DNA of 64,000 nt from Hymenobacter gummosus (GCF_003970915.1 NZ_RXOF01000004.1:390312-454311); one strand, 5' to 3'. Counted from the stretch's first letter, positions 8,077-19,650 are shown. A program made the numbers and translations. Notes: a model not told the origin generated them from the letters alone.

Positions 8077-11000
8077 TTACGCGGGCTGGGGCTGGCCGGA
8101 GTGGTTGCCTTCCCCGGCCGGCTCCTCCCCTTCCTGGTCGGGGTGGCCGCCGTGCTCCTCGTCGGGCTTGTAGTTGGCTTCCAGTTCGGCCAGCTTCTCC
8201 TTGCCGTAGGCCAGGCGGGTGATGATGACGTAGAGCACCGGCACGATAAAGATGGCCAGCAGCGTGGCCGAGAGCATGCCGCCGAGCACCGTCCAGCCGA
8301 TGGTCTGGCGGCTCTGGGCGCCGGCCCCGGAGGCAAACACCAGCGGCAATACCCCCAGGATAAAGGCCAGCGAAGTCATGACGATGGGGCGCAGGCGCAG
8401 GCGCACGGCTTCCAGGGTGGCTTCTACCAGCGGCATGCCCTTATCCACGCGCTCCTTGGCGAATTCGATGATCAGAATGGCGTTTTTGGCCGACAAGCCG
8501 ATGAGCGTAATCAGGCCGATCTGGGCGTAAACGTTGTTGGTGAGCTTGGGCAGGAAGAACAGGGCCAGGATGGCCCCGAAGGCGCCCAGCGGCACGGCCA
8601 GCAGCACCGAGAAGGGCACCGACCAGCTTTCGTAGAGCGCGGCCAGGAACAGGAACACGAAGATCAGCGAGAGGGCGAAGATGTACACCGTCTGCCCGCC
8701 GGCCAGCAATTCTTCCCGGCTCAGGCCCGAAAACTCGTAGCCGTAGCCCTGGGGCAGGTTCTGCTCGGCCACTTCCTGCAGGGCCTTGATGGCGTCGCCG
8801 GAGGAGTAGCCCGGGGCGGCGTTGCCGTTGATTTCGGCCGAGCGGAACAGGTTGTAGTGCGAAATCAGCGGGGCCGACTCGGTGCGCTTGTAGCTGGTGA
8901 GCGTGCTCAGCGGCACCATCGCGCCCTGGTTGCTGCGCACGAAGTACTGGCCCAGGTTGCTGATGTCGGCGCGGTACATGCTGTCGGCCTGCGTCACCAC
9001 GCGGAAGTTGCGGCCGTAGAGCGTGAAGTCGTTCACGTAGGCCGAGCCCAGGTAGGTGCGCAGGGCCGTGCCGATGTCGGAAATGTTCACGCCCAGCTTC
9101 TTGGCCTTTTCGCGGTCGATGGTGAGCTGGTAGCCGGGGGTGTTGGCGGTGAAGAACGAGAACGGGCCGGCCAGCTCCTTGCGCTGCCGCAGCGCCCCCA
9201 GGAACTTCTGCAGCGTCGCGTCGAAGTTGCGGATGTCGCCGCCGGCCTCGCGCTCCTGCAGCACGAAGGAAAAGCCGCCCGTGTTGCCCAGACCCGGAAT
9301 GGCCGGGGGCGAGATGACCACGATGTTGGCTTCCTTGAAGCGGCTCAGGCGCTTCTGCACCGTCTCGATGAGCCCTTGCAGCTGCACTTCCTTGTCCTTG
9401 CGCTCCTCCCAGGGCTGCAGCTGGCAGAACACCGTGCCGCTGTTCGACTTGGAGGAGAAGTTCACCGCGTTCAGGCCGCCGAGGCCGGCGTAGTGCCGAA
9501 TGCCCTTCACCTGGCTCAACTCCTTCATAATGCCGTTGAGCGTGGCCACGGTGCGCTCGGTCGAGGCGGCTTCGGGCAGGTTGAAGGTCACGATGAGGCG
9601 GCCTTCGTCTTCGGTCGGGATAAAGCCCGAGGGCTTGGCCCGGAACAGCAGCCCGGTGCCCGCCACGATGCAGAGCAGGATGATAACCACCAGGCGCGAG
9701 TGTTTGATGCCGCGCTGCACGCCCCGGCCGTACTTGCCGGTTACGCGGTCAAACCAGGCGTTGAATCGGAAGAAGAACTTGTCGAGGCCCTTGGAGTTTT
9801 CGTCGCGCTTGTGGGGCTTGAGCAGCAGCACGCACAGGGCGGGCGTGAGCGAGAGGGCCACAAAGGCCGAAATCAGCACCGAAATGGCAATGGTAATGGC
9901 AAACTGCTGGTACAGGCGCCCGGTGATACCCGGAATGAAGCCCACCGGCACGAACACCGCGGCCAGAATCAGGGCAATGGCAATAACCGGGGCCGAAATT
10001 TCGCGCATGGCCTCCAGCGTGGCCTCCAGCGGGTTCAGACCCCGCTCGTTCATGTTGTGCTCCACGGCTTCCACCACCACGATGGCGTCGTCGACCACGA
10101 TACCGATGGCCAGCACGAAGCCGAACATGGTCAGGGTATTGATGGTGAAGCCCAGCGGGATGAAGAACAGGAAAGTGCCCACGATGGACACCGGAATGGC
10201 CAGCACCGGAATGAGCGTGCTGCGCCAGCTCTGCAGGAACAGGAACACCACGATGACCACCAGCACCAGGGCCTCCACCAGCGTGTGCAGCACTTCCTCG
10301 ATGGACACTTTCACCACCGAAGCAGCTTCGAAAGGCACCACGTATTCCAAGTCGGCGGGGAAGCTCTTTTTGAGCTGCTCCATCGTCTGGTTCACGTTCT
10401 CGTAGGTTTCCAGCGCGTTGGCACCGGGGGCCTGGTACACCAGCAGGTAGGCGGCGCGCTTGCCGTCGACAAAGGAGTTGGAGGCGTAGTTGAACTTGCC
10501 CAGCTCCAGGCGGGCCACGTCCTTAAGGTACACCAGGGAGCCATCCTCGGGCCGGGTTTTCACCACGATGTCGCCGAACTGCTCGGTGCTGGCCAGGCGG
10601 CCCTGCACGAACACGATGTACTCAAAGGTCTGCCCGGTCTGGGCCGGCGGCGCGCCGATGGAGCCGGCCGCAATCTGCGCGTTCTGCTCCTGAATGGCCG
10701 CCGACACTTCCTGGGCCGTCACGCCCAGCTGCGAGAGTTTATCGGGGTTGAGCCACACGCGCATCGAGAAGTCGTCGGCCCGGCTCACGATGTCGCCCAC
10801 GCCCTTGGTGCGCAGCAAGGCGTCCTTGATGAAGACGTTGGCGTAGTTGTCGAGGAAGGTGGTGTTGTGCGAGCCTTTGGGCGCGTACAGGGCCACCAGC
10901 ATCAGGATGCTGGGGTTACGCTTGCGCACCGTCAGGCCCAGGCGCTGCACTTCCTGCGGCAGCGTCGGCAGGGCAATGCCCACGCGGTTCTGCACGTCGA

Positions 11001-11316
11001 GGGCGGCGATGTTGATGTTGGTGCCCACCTCGAAGTTCACCGTCATGCTCATCTGCCCGTTGCTGGTGCTGTTGCTCTGCAGGTAGGTCATGCCGGGCGT
11101 GCCGTTCACCTGCACTTCCACGGGCGTGGCCACGGTCTGCTCCACCGTCTGCGCGTCGGCCCCGATGTAGTTGCCCGACACCGACACGGTGGGCGGCGTG
11201 ATTTCCGGGTACTGCCCCACGGGCAGGTTCAGGATGGCCAGCACCCCCACCAGCACAATCACCAACGAAATGACGATGGCCGTGACGGGGCGCCGAATAA
11301 AGGTTTCTGCAATCAT
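8077..11316 (-). CDS. RND multidrug efflux permease (HAE1/AcrB-like)
   Basis: 1079 residues, near the usual length of AcrB/MexB. The N-terminus (MIAETFIRRPVTAIVISLVI) is the typical first transmembrane helix. Two sets of membrane helices alternate with two large periplasmic loops. The proton-relay acidic pair is seen in GIVVDDAIVVVEAVEHNM (TM4) and the matching Lys in GLSAKNAILIIEFA (TM10). It should act in the inner membrane, exporting hydrophobic toxic compounds by proton antiport through the adaptor and TolC-like channel encoded upstream in the same operon. The last ~25 residues are a Glu/Gly/Pro-rich tail (EHGGHPDQEGEEPAGEG) beyond the normal AcrB end. Substrate range cannot be predicted. 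Confidence 0.95.
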   Translation of the reverse strand: MIAETFIRRPVTAIVISLVIVLVGVLAILNLPVGQYPEITPPTVSVSGNYIGADAQTVEQTVATPVEVQVNGTPGMTYLQSNSTSNGQMSMTVNFEVGTNINIAALDVQNRVGIALPTLPQEVQRLGLTVRKRNPSILMLVALYAPKGSHNTTFLDNYANVFIKDALLRTKGVGDIVSRADDFSMRVWLNPDKLSQLGVTAQEVSAAIQEQNAQIAAGSIGAPPAQTGQTFEYIVFVQGRLASTEQFGDIVVKTRPEDGSLVYLKDVARLELGKFNYASNSFVDGKRAAYLLVYQAPGANALETYENVNQTMEQLKKSFPADLEYVVPFEAASVVKVSIEEVLHTLVEALVLVVIVVFLFLQSWRSTLIPVLAIPVSIVGTFLFFIPLGFTINTLTMFGFVLAIGIVVDDAIVVVEAVEHNMNERGLNPLEATLEAMREISAPVIAIALILAAVFVPVGFIPGITGRLYQQFAITIAISVLISAFVALSLTPALCVLLLKPHKRDENSKGLDKFFFRFNAWFDRVTGKYGRGVQRGIKHSRLVVIILLCIVAGTGLLFRAKPSGFIPTEDEGRLIVTFNLPEAASTERTVATLNGIMKELSQVKGIRHYAGLGGLNAVNFSSKSNSGTVFCQLQPWEERKDKEVQLQGLIETVQKRLSRFKEANIVVISPPAIPGLGNTGGFSFVLQEREAGGDIRNFDATLQKFLGALRQRKELAGPFSFFTANTPGYQLTIDREKAKKLGVNISDIGTALRTYLGSAYVNDFTLYGRNFRVVTQADSMYRADISNLGQYFVRSNQGAMVPLSTLTSYKRTESAPLISHYNLFRSAEINGNAAPGYSSGDAIKALQEVAEQNLPQGYGYEFSGLSREELLAGGQTVYIFALSLIFVFLFLAALYESWSVPFSVLLAVPLGAFGAILALFFLPKLTNNVYAQIGLITLIGLSAKNAILIIEFAKERVDKGMPLVEATLEAVRLRLRPIVMTSLAFILGVLPLVFASGAGAQSRQTIGWTVLGGMLSATLLAIFIVPVLYVIITRLAYGKEKLAELEANYKPDEEHGGHPDQEGEEPAGEGNHSGQPQPA

Positions 11317-11426
11317 ATGGACCTCACCCCCCGGCCCCCTCTCCGCGGGGAGAGGGGGAGCCTGACGATTGGGGGTCGATTACGTCAGTTTGATGCGTGG
11401 TTAAGTCGGAAGTGCGCTAGAATTTT

Positions 11427-11616
11427 AGCTCCCCTCCTCAGATGAGGAGGGGTTGGGGGTGGTTGAAAAGCTAGACATACAACCAGCTGTCATGTCGAGC
11501 TTGCCGAGACATCTCGCGTGCTGACGTCCGAGAGTAATTTCTAGCTCTAGCCCTTCAACCACCCCTAGCCCCCCGCCGCTTGATGCGCGGAATCATCTGA
11601 GGAGGGGAACTAGCTC
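11427..11616. repeat. Nested inverted repeat inside the efflux operon
   Basis: Outer arms carry AGCTCCCCTCCTCAGATGAG...GGGGGTGGTTG and its imperfect inverse. The centre (11489-11527) is a GTCATGTCGAGC...GAGACATCTCGCGTGCTGACG element. A separate C-rich/G-rich inverted repeat (GCCCCCTCTCC/GGAGAGGGGG) lies at about 11333-11361. Together these fill the 308-bp gap between permease and adaptor. Confidence 0.7.
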
Positions 11617-11624
11617 TAGCTTGT

Positions 11625-12869
11625 CTAGCGCGTGGCGCTGCTGCTGTTGGCGGCCGGCGGGGTGCCGGTGCTGGCGCCGTTATTGGCGGCCGAGCCGGCG
11701 CCCTGGCCGCCCGCGCCGTTGGGCTGACCGGGGGCACCGCCGGCAGCAGCCTGCCCGGGCGAGCCGGCCTGAATCAGGCCGCCGTCGCGCAGGCGATTCA
11801 GGCCCTCGGTTACCACCTGGTCGCCCTCCCGGATGCCGTTGAGGATGACAATCTGGTCGCGCAGGCGGGGGCCGAGCTGGACTTTGCGCTGCACGGCCTT
11901 GCTGCTGTCGCCGGCCACGAAGACGAAGTTTTCGCCCATCTGCTCGGTCACGGCCTTGAAGGGAATGACGATGCGCTGGCCGGAGGTGCGGTTGAGCACG
12001 CGCAGCACCGAGCTCATGCCGTCCTTGAGCTTGCGGTCCGCATTCGGAAACTGCACGCGCACCGTGGCCGTGCCCGTTTGCTGGTCGATGCCCCGGTCGA
12101 TGGCCAGAATCTTACCCGAGGCGGCGTAGCGGGTGCCGTCGGGCAGCTCCAGGCGGAAGGTGGAGTCCTGGCTGCCGCCGCCCTTGCCCTGCAGCTCGGC
12201 AAAGCGGCTCAGGTCGGCTTCGGGCACCACGAAGTCCACGCCCATCGGGTCCTCGCCGCTGATGGTGTTCAGCAGGGTGCTGCCGGGGCTGACCTGGGAG
12301 CCCAGCCGCACCTGCGAAATGCCGATGCGGCCGGTAAACGGGGCGGTGATGAGCGAGTAGCTCAGGTCGGTGCGGGCGGCGGCTACGCTGGCTTCGGCGG
12401 CGGCTACCTGGCTCTGGGCGGTGGCGTAGGCCGTGCGGGCGTTGTCCACGATCTGCAGGGCAATGGCGTCCTGCTTGGCCAGCCGCTCGTAGCGGTCCAG
12501 GTTTACCTTGGCGTTCTGCACGGTAGCCTGGGTGCTGCGCAGCCCGGCCAGGGCCTGCTGGTAGGCCGCCTGGTACTTGCGCCGGTCGATTTCGTAGAGC
12601 GTCTTGCCCTTGGGTACCACCTCGCCCTCCTTGAAGAAGATGCCGGTGATGAAGCCCGCCACCTGGCTGCGCAGCTCCACGTTGTTGAGGGCCACCACGC
12701 GGGCGGGGTACTCGTCGTAGTAGATGGCCGCGGTGGTGCGGGCCTCCACCAGCGTCACGGGCGTGGCGGGCGGCGGGCCGGCGGCGGCTTTGTCGGCCTC
12801 TTTGTTGCCGCAGCCGCTGAAGCTCAGCAGCCCCGCGGCGTAGGTGAGGGCGAGAAGGGTTTTATTCAT
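11625..12869 (-). CDS. RND efflux periplasmic adaptor (AcrA/MexA-like lipoprotein)
   Basis: 414 residues. The N-terminus is a lipoprotein signal (LLSFSGCGNKE, Cys at about 20), followed by membrane-fusion-protein domains: a biotinyl-lipoyl half (EYPARVVALNNVELRSQVAG), an alpha-helical hairpin of about 100 residues, the second lipoyl half (ITAPFTGRIGISQVRLGSQV) and beta-barrel domains. It would bridge the RND permease and the outer-membrane channel. It lies between the TolC-like and permease genes, all on the minus strand. The C-terminus is a low-complexity Gly/Ala/Asn/Ser tail, unusual for AcrA homologues. The gap to the permease is filled with nested repeats, which could weaken read-through. 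Confidence 0.93.
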   Translation of the reverse strand: MNKTLLALTYAAGLLSFSGCGNKEADKAAAGPPPATPVTLVEARTTAAIYYDEYPARVVALNNVELRSQVAGFITGIFFKEGEVVPKGKTLYEIDRRKYQAAYQQALAGLRSTQATVQNAKVNLDRYERLAKQDAIALQIVDNARTAYATAQSQVAAAEASVAAARTDLSYSLITAPFTGRIGISQVRLGSQVSPGSTLLNTISGEDPMGVDFVVPEADLSRFAELQGKGGGSQDSTFRLELPDGTRYAASGKILAIDRGIDQQTGTATVRVQFPNADRKLKDGMSSVLRVLNRTSGQRIVIPFKAVTEQMGENFVFVAGDSSKAVQRKVQLGPRLRDQIVILNGIREGDQVVTEGLNRLRDGGLIQAGSPGQAAAGGAPGQPNGAGGQGAGSAANNGASTGTPPAANSSSATR

Positions 12870-12887
12870 GTTGAGGTAAGAGCCTTG

Positions 12888-13018
12888 AGGGTAGGAGGGT
12901 AAGAGGGTATGGGGGTAGGAGTTTTGTTAGGGTATGAGGGTAGGCGGGTGTGAGGGCAGGAGTTTAAATCTTTCCCCTTCTTCAACCGACTCCTACCCTC
13001 TTGCCCTCCTACCCTCAC
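12888..13018. repeat. G-rich 7/8-mer microrepeats forming an inverted repeat
   Basis: Irregular copies of GGAGGGTA/AGAGGGTA (about 12888-12962) face TACCCTCTTGCCCTCCTACC (about 12993-13018). The G-runs could form G-quadruplex or hairpin structures between the TolC-like and adaptor genes. Confidence 0.65.
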
Positions 13019-13021
13019 ACC

Positions 13022-14383
13022 CTAATACTGGGTGGGCAGGGTGCCCTGGGCGCGCAGCAAATCCACCTTGCTGGTCAGCACCTGAAACAGGGCCTGGTAG
13101 TAGTTGAGCTGGGCGGTGCGCAGCGTGGTTTGGGCCACGATGACGTCGAGGTAGGTTTTGATGCCTTCCCGGTACTGCAGCTGCACCACGTCGTACACTT
13201 CCTTCGAGAGGGCCAGGTTCTGCTTGCCGGTGAGGTAGTCGGCGTAGTTGCCCTTGTAGGCCGACAACGCCTGCTCAAACTCGGTGTTGATGCGGTTGCG
13301 GGTGGCTAGCACGTCCTGGTCGATGCGCTGGTCGATGAGGCGGGCGCGGCGCAGGTTCTGCAGGCGGCGCGTGCCCTGGAAGATGGGCAAGCTCAGCTGC
13401 AGGCCGGCCAGGGAGTTGGGCAGGCGCTGGTTGTAGAGCGTGCTCAGCTCGTTGCTCAGAAAAGCCGCGTTGTAGTTGCCGAAGGCCGACACCGCGGGCA
13501 GCCAGCCGTAGCGGTAGTAGCTGATCTGCGCGCTCTGCAGGGCCTTTTGCGTCTGCAGCTGCTGAAACTCGATGCGGTTGTTAGGCTCCAGCGCCACGGC
13601 CGTGTCCACCACCGCGTCCTGCATCAGGCGCAGGGTGTCGTACTGCAGGGTCAGCGGCTGCGGGGCGCTCAGGCCCATCAGCTCCTTGAGGTAGGCCGAC
13701 TTGGCGTTGATGGCCTCCAGGGCCTGCTTGCGGGCCACCAGGGAGTTGTTGAGCAGGATCTGGGCCTGCTTGTAGTCGATTTTATCCACGATGCCCGCGT
13801 CGTAGCGGGCCTTGGCGTCCTGCAGGCTGCGGCGCAGACGCAGGATGTCCTCGTCGAGCACCTCCAGCTGCCGCTGCGACAGGAGCACGTCGTAGAAGGC
13901 CTTGCTCACGTCCGATACCACGTCGATGCGCACGGCCACGATGTTCTGCTGGGCCAGCTGCCGCGAGGGCGAGGCGCTGCGCAAAGCCAGGCGCACGTCG
14001 TTGTTGTACAGGGCCTGGGTGGCGGCCAGCCCCACCGTCGACTGATTGCGCAGGCCGAACTGCCGGGGCGTGTTCACCCCGTCGATGGGAATAACCGAGT
14101 AGGGCAGCTGGAAGTAGTGCTGGGCCGAGGCGTTCAGGGCAATCTGCGGCAGCCAGCCGGCCAGCCCGATGCGGATGCTGGCCTCGTTGGTTTCCTCGTC
14201 GATGCGGGCCTGGCGCACGGCGGGCTGGTTTTGCAGGGCGAATTGCAGGCACTGCTCCAGGGTAAGCACGCCGCCGGGCGCCGGCGGCGGGGTTTGCTGG
14301 GCCTGCACTGCGGGCGCCAGCAGGGCCAGCAGCAAGCCGCTAAGTAAACCAGCGGCCCGGGCCGCCAGAGGGGAATAACGCAT
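13022..14383 (-). CDS. TolC-family outer membrane efflux channel
   Basis: 453 residues with a signal peptide ending AVQAQQ. GVLTLEQCLQFALQNQPAVRQARI is the canonical start of outer-membrane efflux proteins. Two long helical repeats follow, including LQDAKARYDAGIVDKIDYKQAQ and LQYREGIKTYLDVIVAQTTLRTAQLNY, each with the (Y/A)xxGxxxxxD(V/Y) signature of TolC. It forms the outer-membrane exit duct for the adaptor and permease downstream. It is the first gene of the operon. The longer in-frame N-terminus reaching 14557 was rejected because the signal peptide begins at the ATG at 14383. Confidence 0.93.
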   Translation of the reverse strand: MRYSPLAARAAGLLSGLLLALLAPAVQAQQTPPPAPGGVLTLEQCLQFALQNQPAVRQARIDEETNEASIRIGLAGWLPQIALNASAQHYFQLPYSVIPIDGVNTPRQFGLRNQSTVGLAATQALYNNDVRLALRSASPSRQLAQQNIVAVRIDVVSDVSKAFYDVLLSQRQLEVLDEDILRLRRSLQDAKARYDAGIVDKIDYKQAQILLNNSLVARKQALEAINAKSAYLKELMGLSAPQPLTLQYDTLRLMQDAVVDTAVALEPNNRIEFQQLQTQKALQSAQISYYRYGWLPAVSAFGNYNAAFLSNELSTLYNQRLPNSLAGLQLSLPIFQGTRRLQNLRRARLIDQRIDQDVLATRNRINTEFEQALSAYKGNYADYLTGKQNLALSKEVYDVVQLQYREGIKTYLDVIVAQTTLRTAQLNYYQALFQVLTSKVDLLRAQGTLPTQY

Positions 14384-14597
14384 GTAGCTCAGTCGCGCCG
14401 GAAGCACGAAGTTGGGGGTGGTTGGGGGCTGTATAACCGGCTTAGCAGGCTGACGCTCAAGGCCCGGCCGGCCTTGTAACGCAATGCCCGGCTCCCCGGC
14501 CGAAAGCCGGGCGACGCAGGCCGGAAATAGTGGGTGGGTGGTAAGATGGGCGGGCACTGTTCAACCACCGACGAGGCCAAAGGTTTTGCCCGGGCCG

Positions 14598-15332
14598 TTA
14601 ATTTCGGGCCGCTCCCACGAGCTGCTGCAGTTGCCGGGCGTTGTGAATGGCCGAGGCGTCGATGTCGTTGTTAAAGTACAAAAACGCCTGCTGCACGCCC
14701 GGGGCTGCATCGGCCGCCGCTTTTACCTCTTGCAGGAAGCTCAGCTCGTAGGGCGACTGGTACAGGTTGGGCACGCCGTGAAAGCGGTAGTACAGCGTCG
14801 GCGCGGTGGCAATCAGCGCGTCGGGCAGCTGCGGGTGGCTCTGCCCGCAGAAGCTCACGCCGCGCTGCTGCAGCTGCTCGTACACGGCCGGCTGCCACCA
14901 GCTCGTATGCCGAAATTCGAGCACGTTCTGAAAGCCCGGGTGCAGCGCGTCGAGGATGCGCCCGAGCCGCTCCGGGGTGTAGGCGGCCCGCGGCGGCAGC
15001 TGAAACAGCACCGGCCCAAGCTTCTCCCGCAGCCCGTCCTGCAGGGTGGAGTAGAAGTCGGTGAGCAGCCCGCCCACCTCGTTGAACTGCTTGTAGTGGG
15101 TTATCAGCCGCGGGGCCTTCACGGCAAACAGGAACTCGGGCGGACTGATCTGGTGCCAGTTCTGCAAAAAGCTCAGCTGCGGAAAGCGGTAGAAAGTCAC
15201 GTTCAGCTCCAGCGTGCCGAAGTGCTGGCTGTAAAACTCAAACCAGCGCCGCACGGGCAGCTTGTCGGGGTAAAAGCGGCCGCGCCAGTGGCGGTAGTGG
15301 TAGCCGGAGCAGCCGATGTGGTAGGTGGGCAT
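14598..15332 (-). CDS. DUF72 domain-containing protein
   Basis: 244 residues covering the whole DUF72 (YecE-like) TIM-barrel. Signatures include the opening YHIGCSGYHYRHWRGRFYP, FYSQHFGTLELNVTFYR, FLFAVKAPRLITH, GPVLFQLPP, LEFRHTSWW and the late AFLYFNND. Biochemical function is not established for the family. The start at 15332 was chosen because IGCSGY normally lies near residue 5; the frame stays open upstream to 15449 without family similarity. No operon partner is evident. Confidence 0.9.
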   Translation of the reverse strand: MPTYHIGCSGYHYRHWRGRFYPDKLPVRRWFEFYSQHFGTLELNVTFYRFPQLSFLQNWHQISPPEFLFAVKAPRLITHYKQFNEVGGLLTDFYSTLQDGLREKLGPVLFQLPPRAAYTPERLGRILDALHPGFQNVLEFRHTSWWQPAVYEQLQQRGVSFCGQSHPQLPDALIATAPTLYYRFHGVPNLYQSPYELSFLQEVKAAADAAPGVQQAFLYFNNDIDASAIHNARQLQQLVGAARN

Positions 15333-15457
15333 GGGCGCAGGTAGGAAACGGCCCGCCCGGGCCCGGTCGCGCGGACCGGCCCGATGGGCACTGTGCATCA
15401 ACCAAGCGGCAACCGGCGGTATACGCACCAAACCGGCGCCCCAGCCCACCGCGCACG

Positions 15458-15492
15458 AAAAAGCCCGCCGCTTTTCAGCTACGGGCTTCTTT
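15458..15492. terminator. Terminator-like hairpin
   Basis: AAGCCCG and CGGGCTT pair across a ~15-base loop, flanked by an A-run and TCTTT. It lies upstream of the DUF72 gene and may end transcription coming from the left or the right. Confidence 0.45.
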
Positions 15493-15510
15493 GGGTTGAG
15501 GCTTCCAGCC

Positions 15511-15622
15511 CGTCATGTCGAGCTTGCCGAGACATCTCGCCGGATAGTATTCTGCTCGTTGAACGATTAATTTACTACCTGCCGTCAGCACGCGAGATGT
15601 CTCGACTTCGCTCGACATGACG
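15511..15622. repeat. Composite GTCATGTCGAGC element (full-length copy)
   Basis: Two inverted arms, CGTCATGTCGAGCTTGCCGA...CATCTCGC and GCGAGATGTC...CGACATGACG, flank a ~45-bp spacer. The spacer, including CGGATAGTA and CTCGTTGAACGAT, is also conserved in the copy at 56953-57064. Confidence 0.8.
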
Positions 15623-15656
15623 CCCTGAGTGTATGGCGGATGCTTCTAGCGGTGCC

Positions 15657-18035
<2,379 letters not shown>

Positions 18036-18544
18036 CGGGTTGGGGGAAAGGCGTAGGGGTAGCTGCGCGGCATCCAGAAGGATGTCGCCAGCACTGGCGG
18101 AGCGGGGAGGTAAAAGCAGCCGGGTGCCCCTGCAAGGGGGGCCAACTGGTGGAGGTCCGGCGGTTCTGCTACCGGATTGAAGGCACGGCGTCCGGGCCTT
18201 CGCCCGCGACAACCTCAACTCAATCCAACTTTGTTTCGCAGCAAGTCCTACCAATCCAAAGGTACGCGCGTTTAAGCCTTTAGTAATTAATACGTAGTTA
18301 AAAATCAGTTATAATAGCATTAAAACGATATTATAGCGAAATTAAAGAGAGAAATACGCATGATTAAAATAGCTTTTAATCTCACAAACCACCTTTCCAT
18401 ACCATACTTACCACGTTAATTAAATTAGTTTAATACCATTTTAACACATACCCAGCTTTTCATTCATCCCCGCAGGCAAACGCGCTTTCCCCGGCTGTGT
18501 GGTGCCGGGAAAAGCGCGCGACATAGCTGCTGCTTTTCAGCCTA
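18036..18544. other. Intergenic region with an AT-rich island
   Basis: This 509-bp gap lies upstream of the SulP gene. Its part at about 18270-18460 is very AT-rich, with many TTAA/TAAT runs, against GC-rich surroundings. No ORF, tRNA or family similarity is recognised. It may hold the SulP promoter, though no exact TAnnTTTG box was identified. Confidence 0.5.
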
Positions 18545-19591
18545 TTAGCAGCCGCAGGCGGCAGCGGCCGTGCCGGGGGCCCCGGCGGCGGGAGCGGGCC
18601 CGCAGGGAAACAGCCCGAAGTGCCGCTCCTTCTCCCCATTGATGCGGAAGTAGCGGCCGTAGCGGGTGCGGCTGAGCATGTCGGCGGTGTTGCCGCACAC
18701 CAGCACCGGCCGGCCGGTTTCAAAGAAGTGGTGGTCGTCGAGGGTGAAGCCGTGGGGCGCGTCGGGGGCGGTGCCGAGGTAGGTGGCCACCTGCCCGTAG
18801 TCCTCGCACTGGTCCTCCAGGTCGAGCTGGAAGGCCCGGCTGGTCATGGAGTAGAACTTGATGTTGCCCACCTGCCGCTCAATGGCGGGGTTGTCGATGC
18901 TGAGGCGGCGCTGGGCGGTGAGGCGGTAGTCGCGGAGGCCCAGGCCCAGCAGCAGGCGGCGCAAGTCCTCGATGTACAGCGCCCCGCCGAGGCATTCGCC
19001 GTAGGGCACCAGGTCGTGGCGTAGGGCTTCGGGCACGCGGCGGTCGGCAAACACGCCAGCGATGAACAGCTCGCCGCCGGGCTTGAGCACCCGGAAAATC
19101 TCGCGGTAGGTGGCGGCTTTGTCGGTGCTCAGGTTCAGCACGCAGTTGCTCACCACCAGGTCCACGGAGTTGTCTTCCAGCCCCGCCGCGGCCAGGTCTT
19201 CGATGTAGTCGTGGCGAAACTCCACGTTGGGCTGCCGGTAGCCGAAGCGGGCGGTGTGGGCGGCCACGTGCCGCCGGGCCACGGCCAGCTGCTCCTCCGT
19301 CATATCCACCCCGATGACGTGGCCCTGCTCCCCTACCAGCTTCGAGAGCAAGTAGGCGTTGCGGCCCGAGCCGGAGCCCAGGTCGAGCACGGTGAGGCCC
19401 TCCACGGCAGGCGGAATGCACACGCCGCAGCCGTAGTATTTTTCCAGCACCTCGGGCTCCAGCTCGGCCAGGATGCGCTTGTAGGCGGCCGGCACATCGT
19501 CGGTGCAGCAGGCGTTGGTTTTGAGGTCTTGGTTGGTTTGCAGGGCCGAGCCGTAGTAGTCCTGCACTTGCCGTTGGATGGTCGAAGCCAT
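18545..19591 (-). CDS. arsM: Arsenite S-adenosylmethionine methyltransferase
   Basis: 348 residues, within the range of bacterial ArsM. VLDLGSGSGRNAYLLSKLVG (about 68-87) is the SAM-binding motif I and HVIGVDMTEEQL follows it. Cysteines typical of the family are present: Cys28-Cys29, Cys55 and Cys58 (YYGCGVC), Cys150 (VSNCVLNL) and Cys200 (YGECLGGALY). ArsM methylates trivalent arsenic to volatile or less retained species. No other ars gene adjoins it. The C-terminus ends in a short Ala/Pro/Gly tail with two Cys (ACGC). A TACGTTTG box at 19643-19650 is a candidate promoter -7 element. The next gene is divergent. Confidence 0.88.
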   Translation of the reverse strand: MASTIQRQVQDYYGSALQTNQDLKTNACCTDDVPAAYKRILAELEPEVLEKYYGCGVCIPPAVEGLTVLDLGSGSGRNAYLLSKLVGEQGHVIGVDMTEEQLAVARRHVAAHTARFGYRQPNVEFRHDYIEDLAAAGLEDNSVDLVVSNCVLNLSTDKAATYREIFRVLKPGGELFIAGVFADRRVPEALRHDLVPYGECLGGALYIEDLRRLLLGLGLRDYRLTAQRRLSIDNPAIERQVGNIKFYSMTSRAFQLDLEDQCEDYGQVATYLGTAPDAPHGFTLDDHHFFETGRPVLVCGNTADMLSRTRYGRYFRINGEKERHFGLFPCGPAPAAGAPGTAAAACGC

Positions 19592-19642
19592 TGACGGGGG
19601 ATAGAAGCGGTGAAAAAGCGGCCGGCAGCCGGCCCGCCCAGA

Positions 19643-19650
19643 CAAACGTA
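19643..19650 (-). promoter_or_regulatory. Candidate -7 box for arsM
   Basis: TACGTTTG on the minus strand fits TAnnTTTG, 51 bases before the start codon. No convincing -33 TTG is seen at the right spacing. Confidence 0.35.

Noticed and set aside
7861-11445. Very long open frame (about 1190 codons) on the plus strand opposite the RND permease
   Set aside because: The minus strand encodes a complete RND permease with all motifs; the plus frame is His/Gly/Gln-rich and is kept open by GC-biased third positions.
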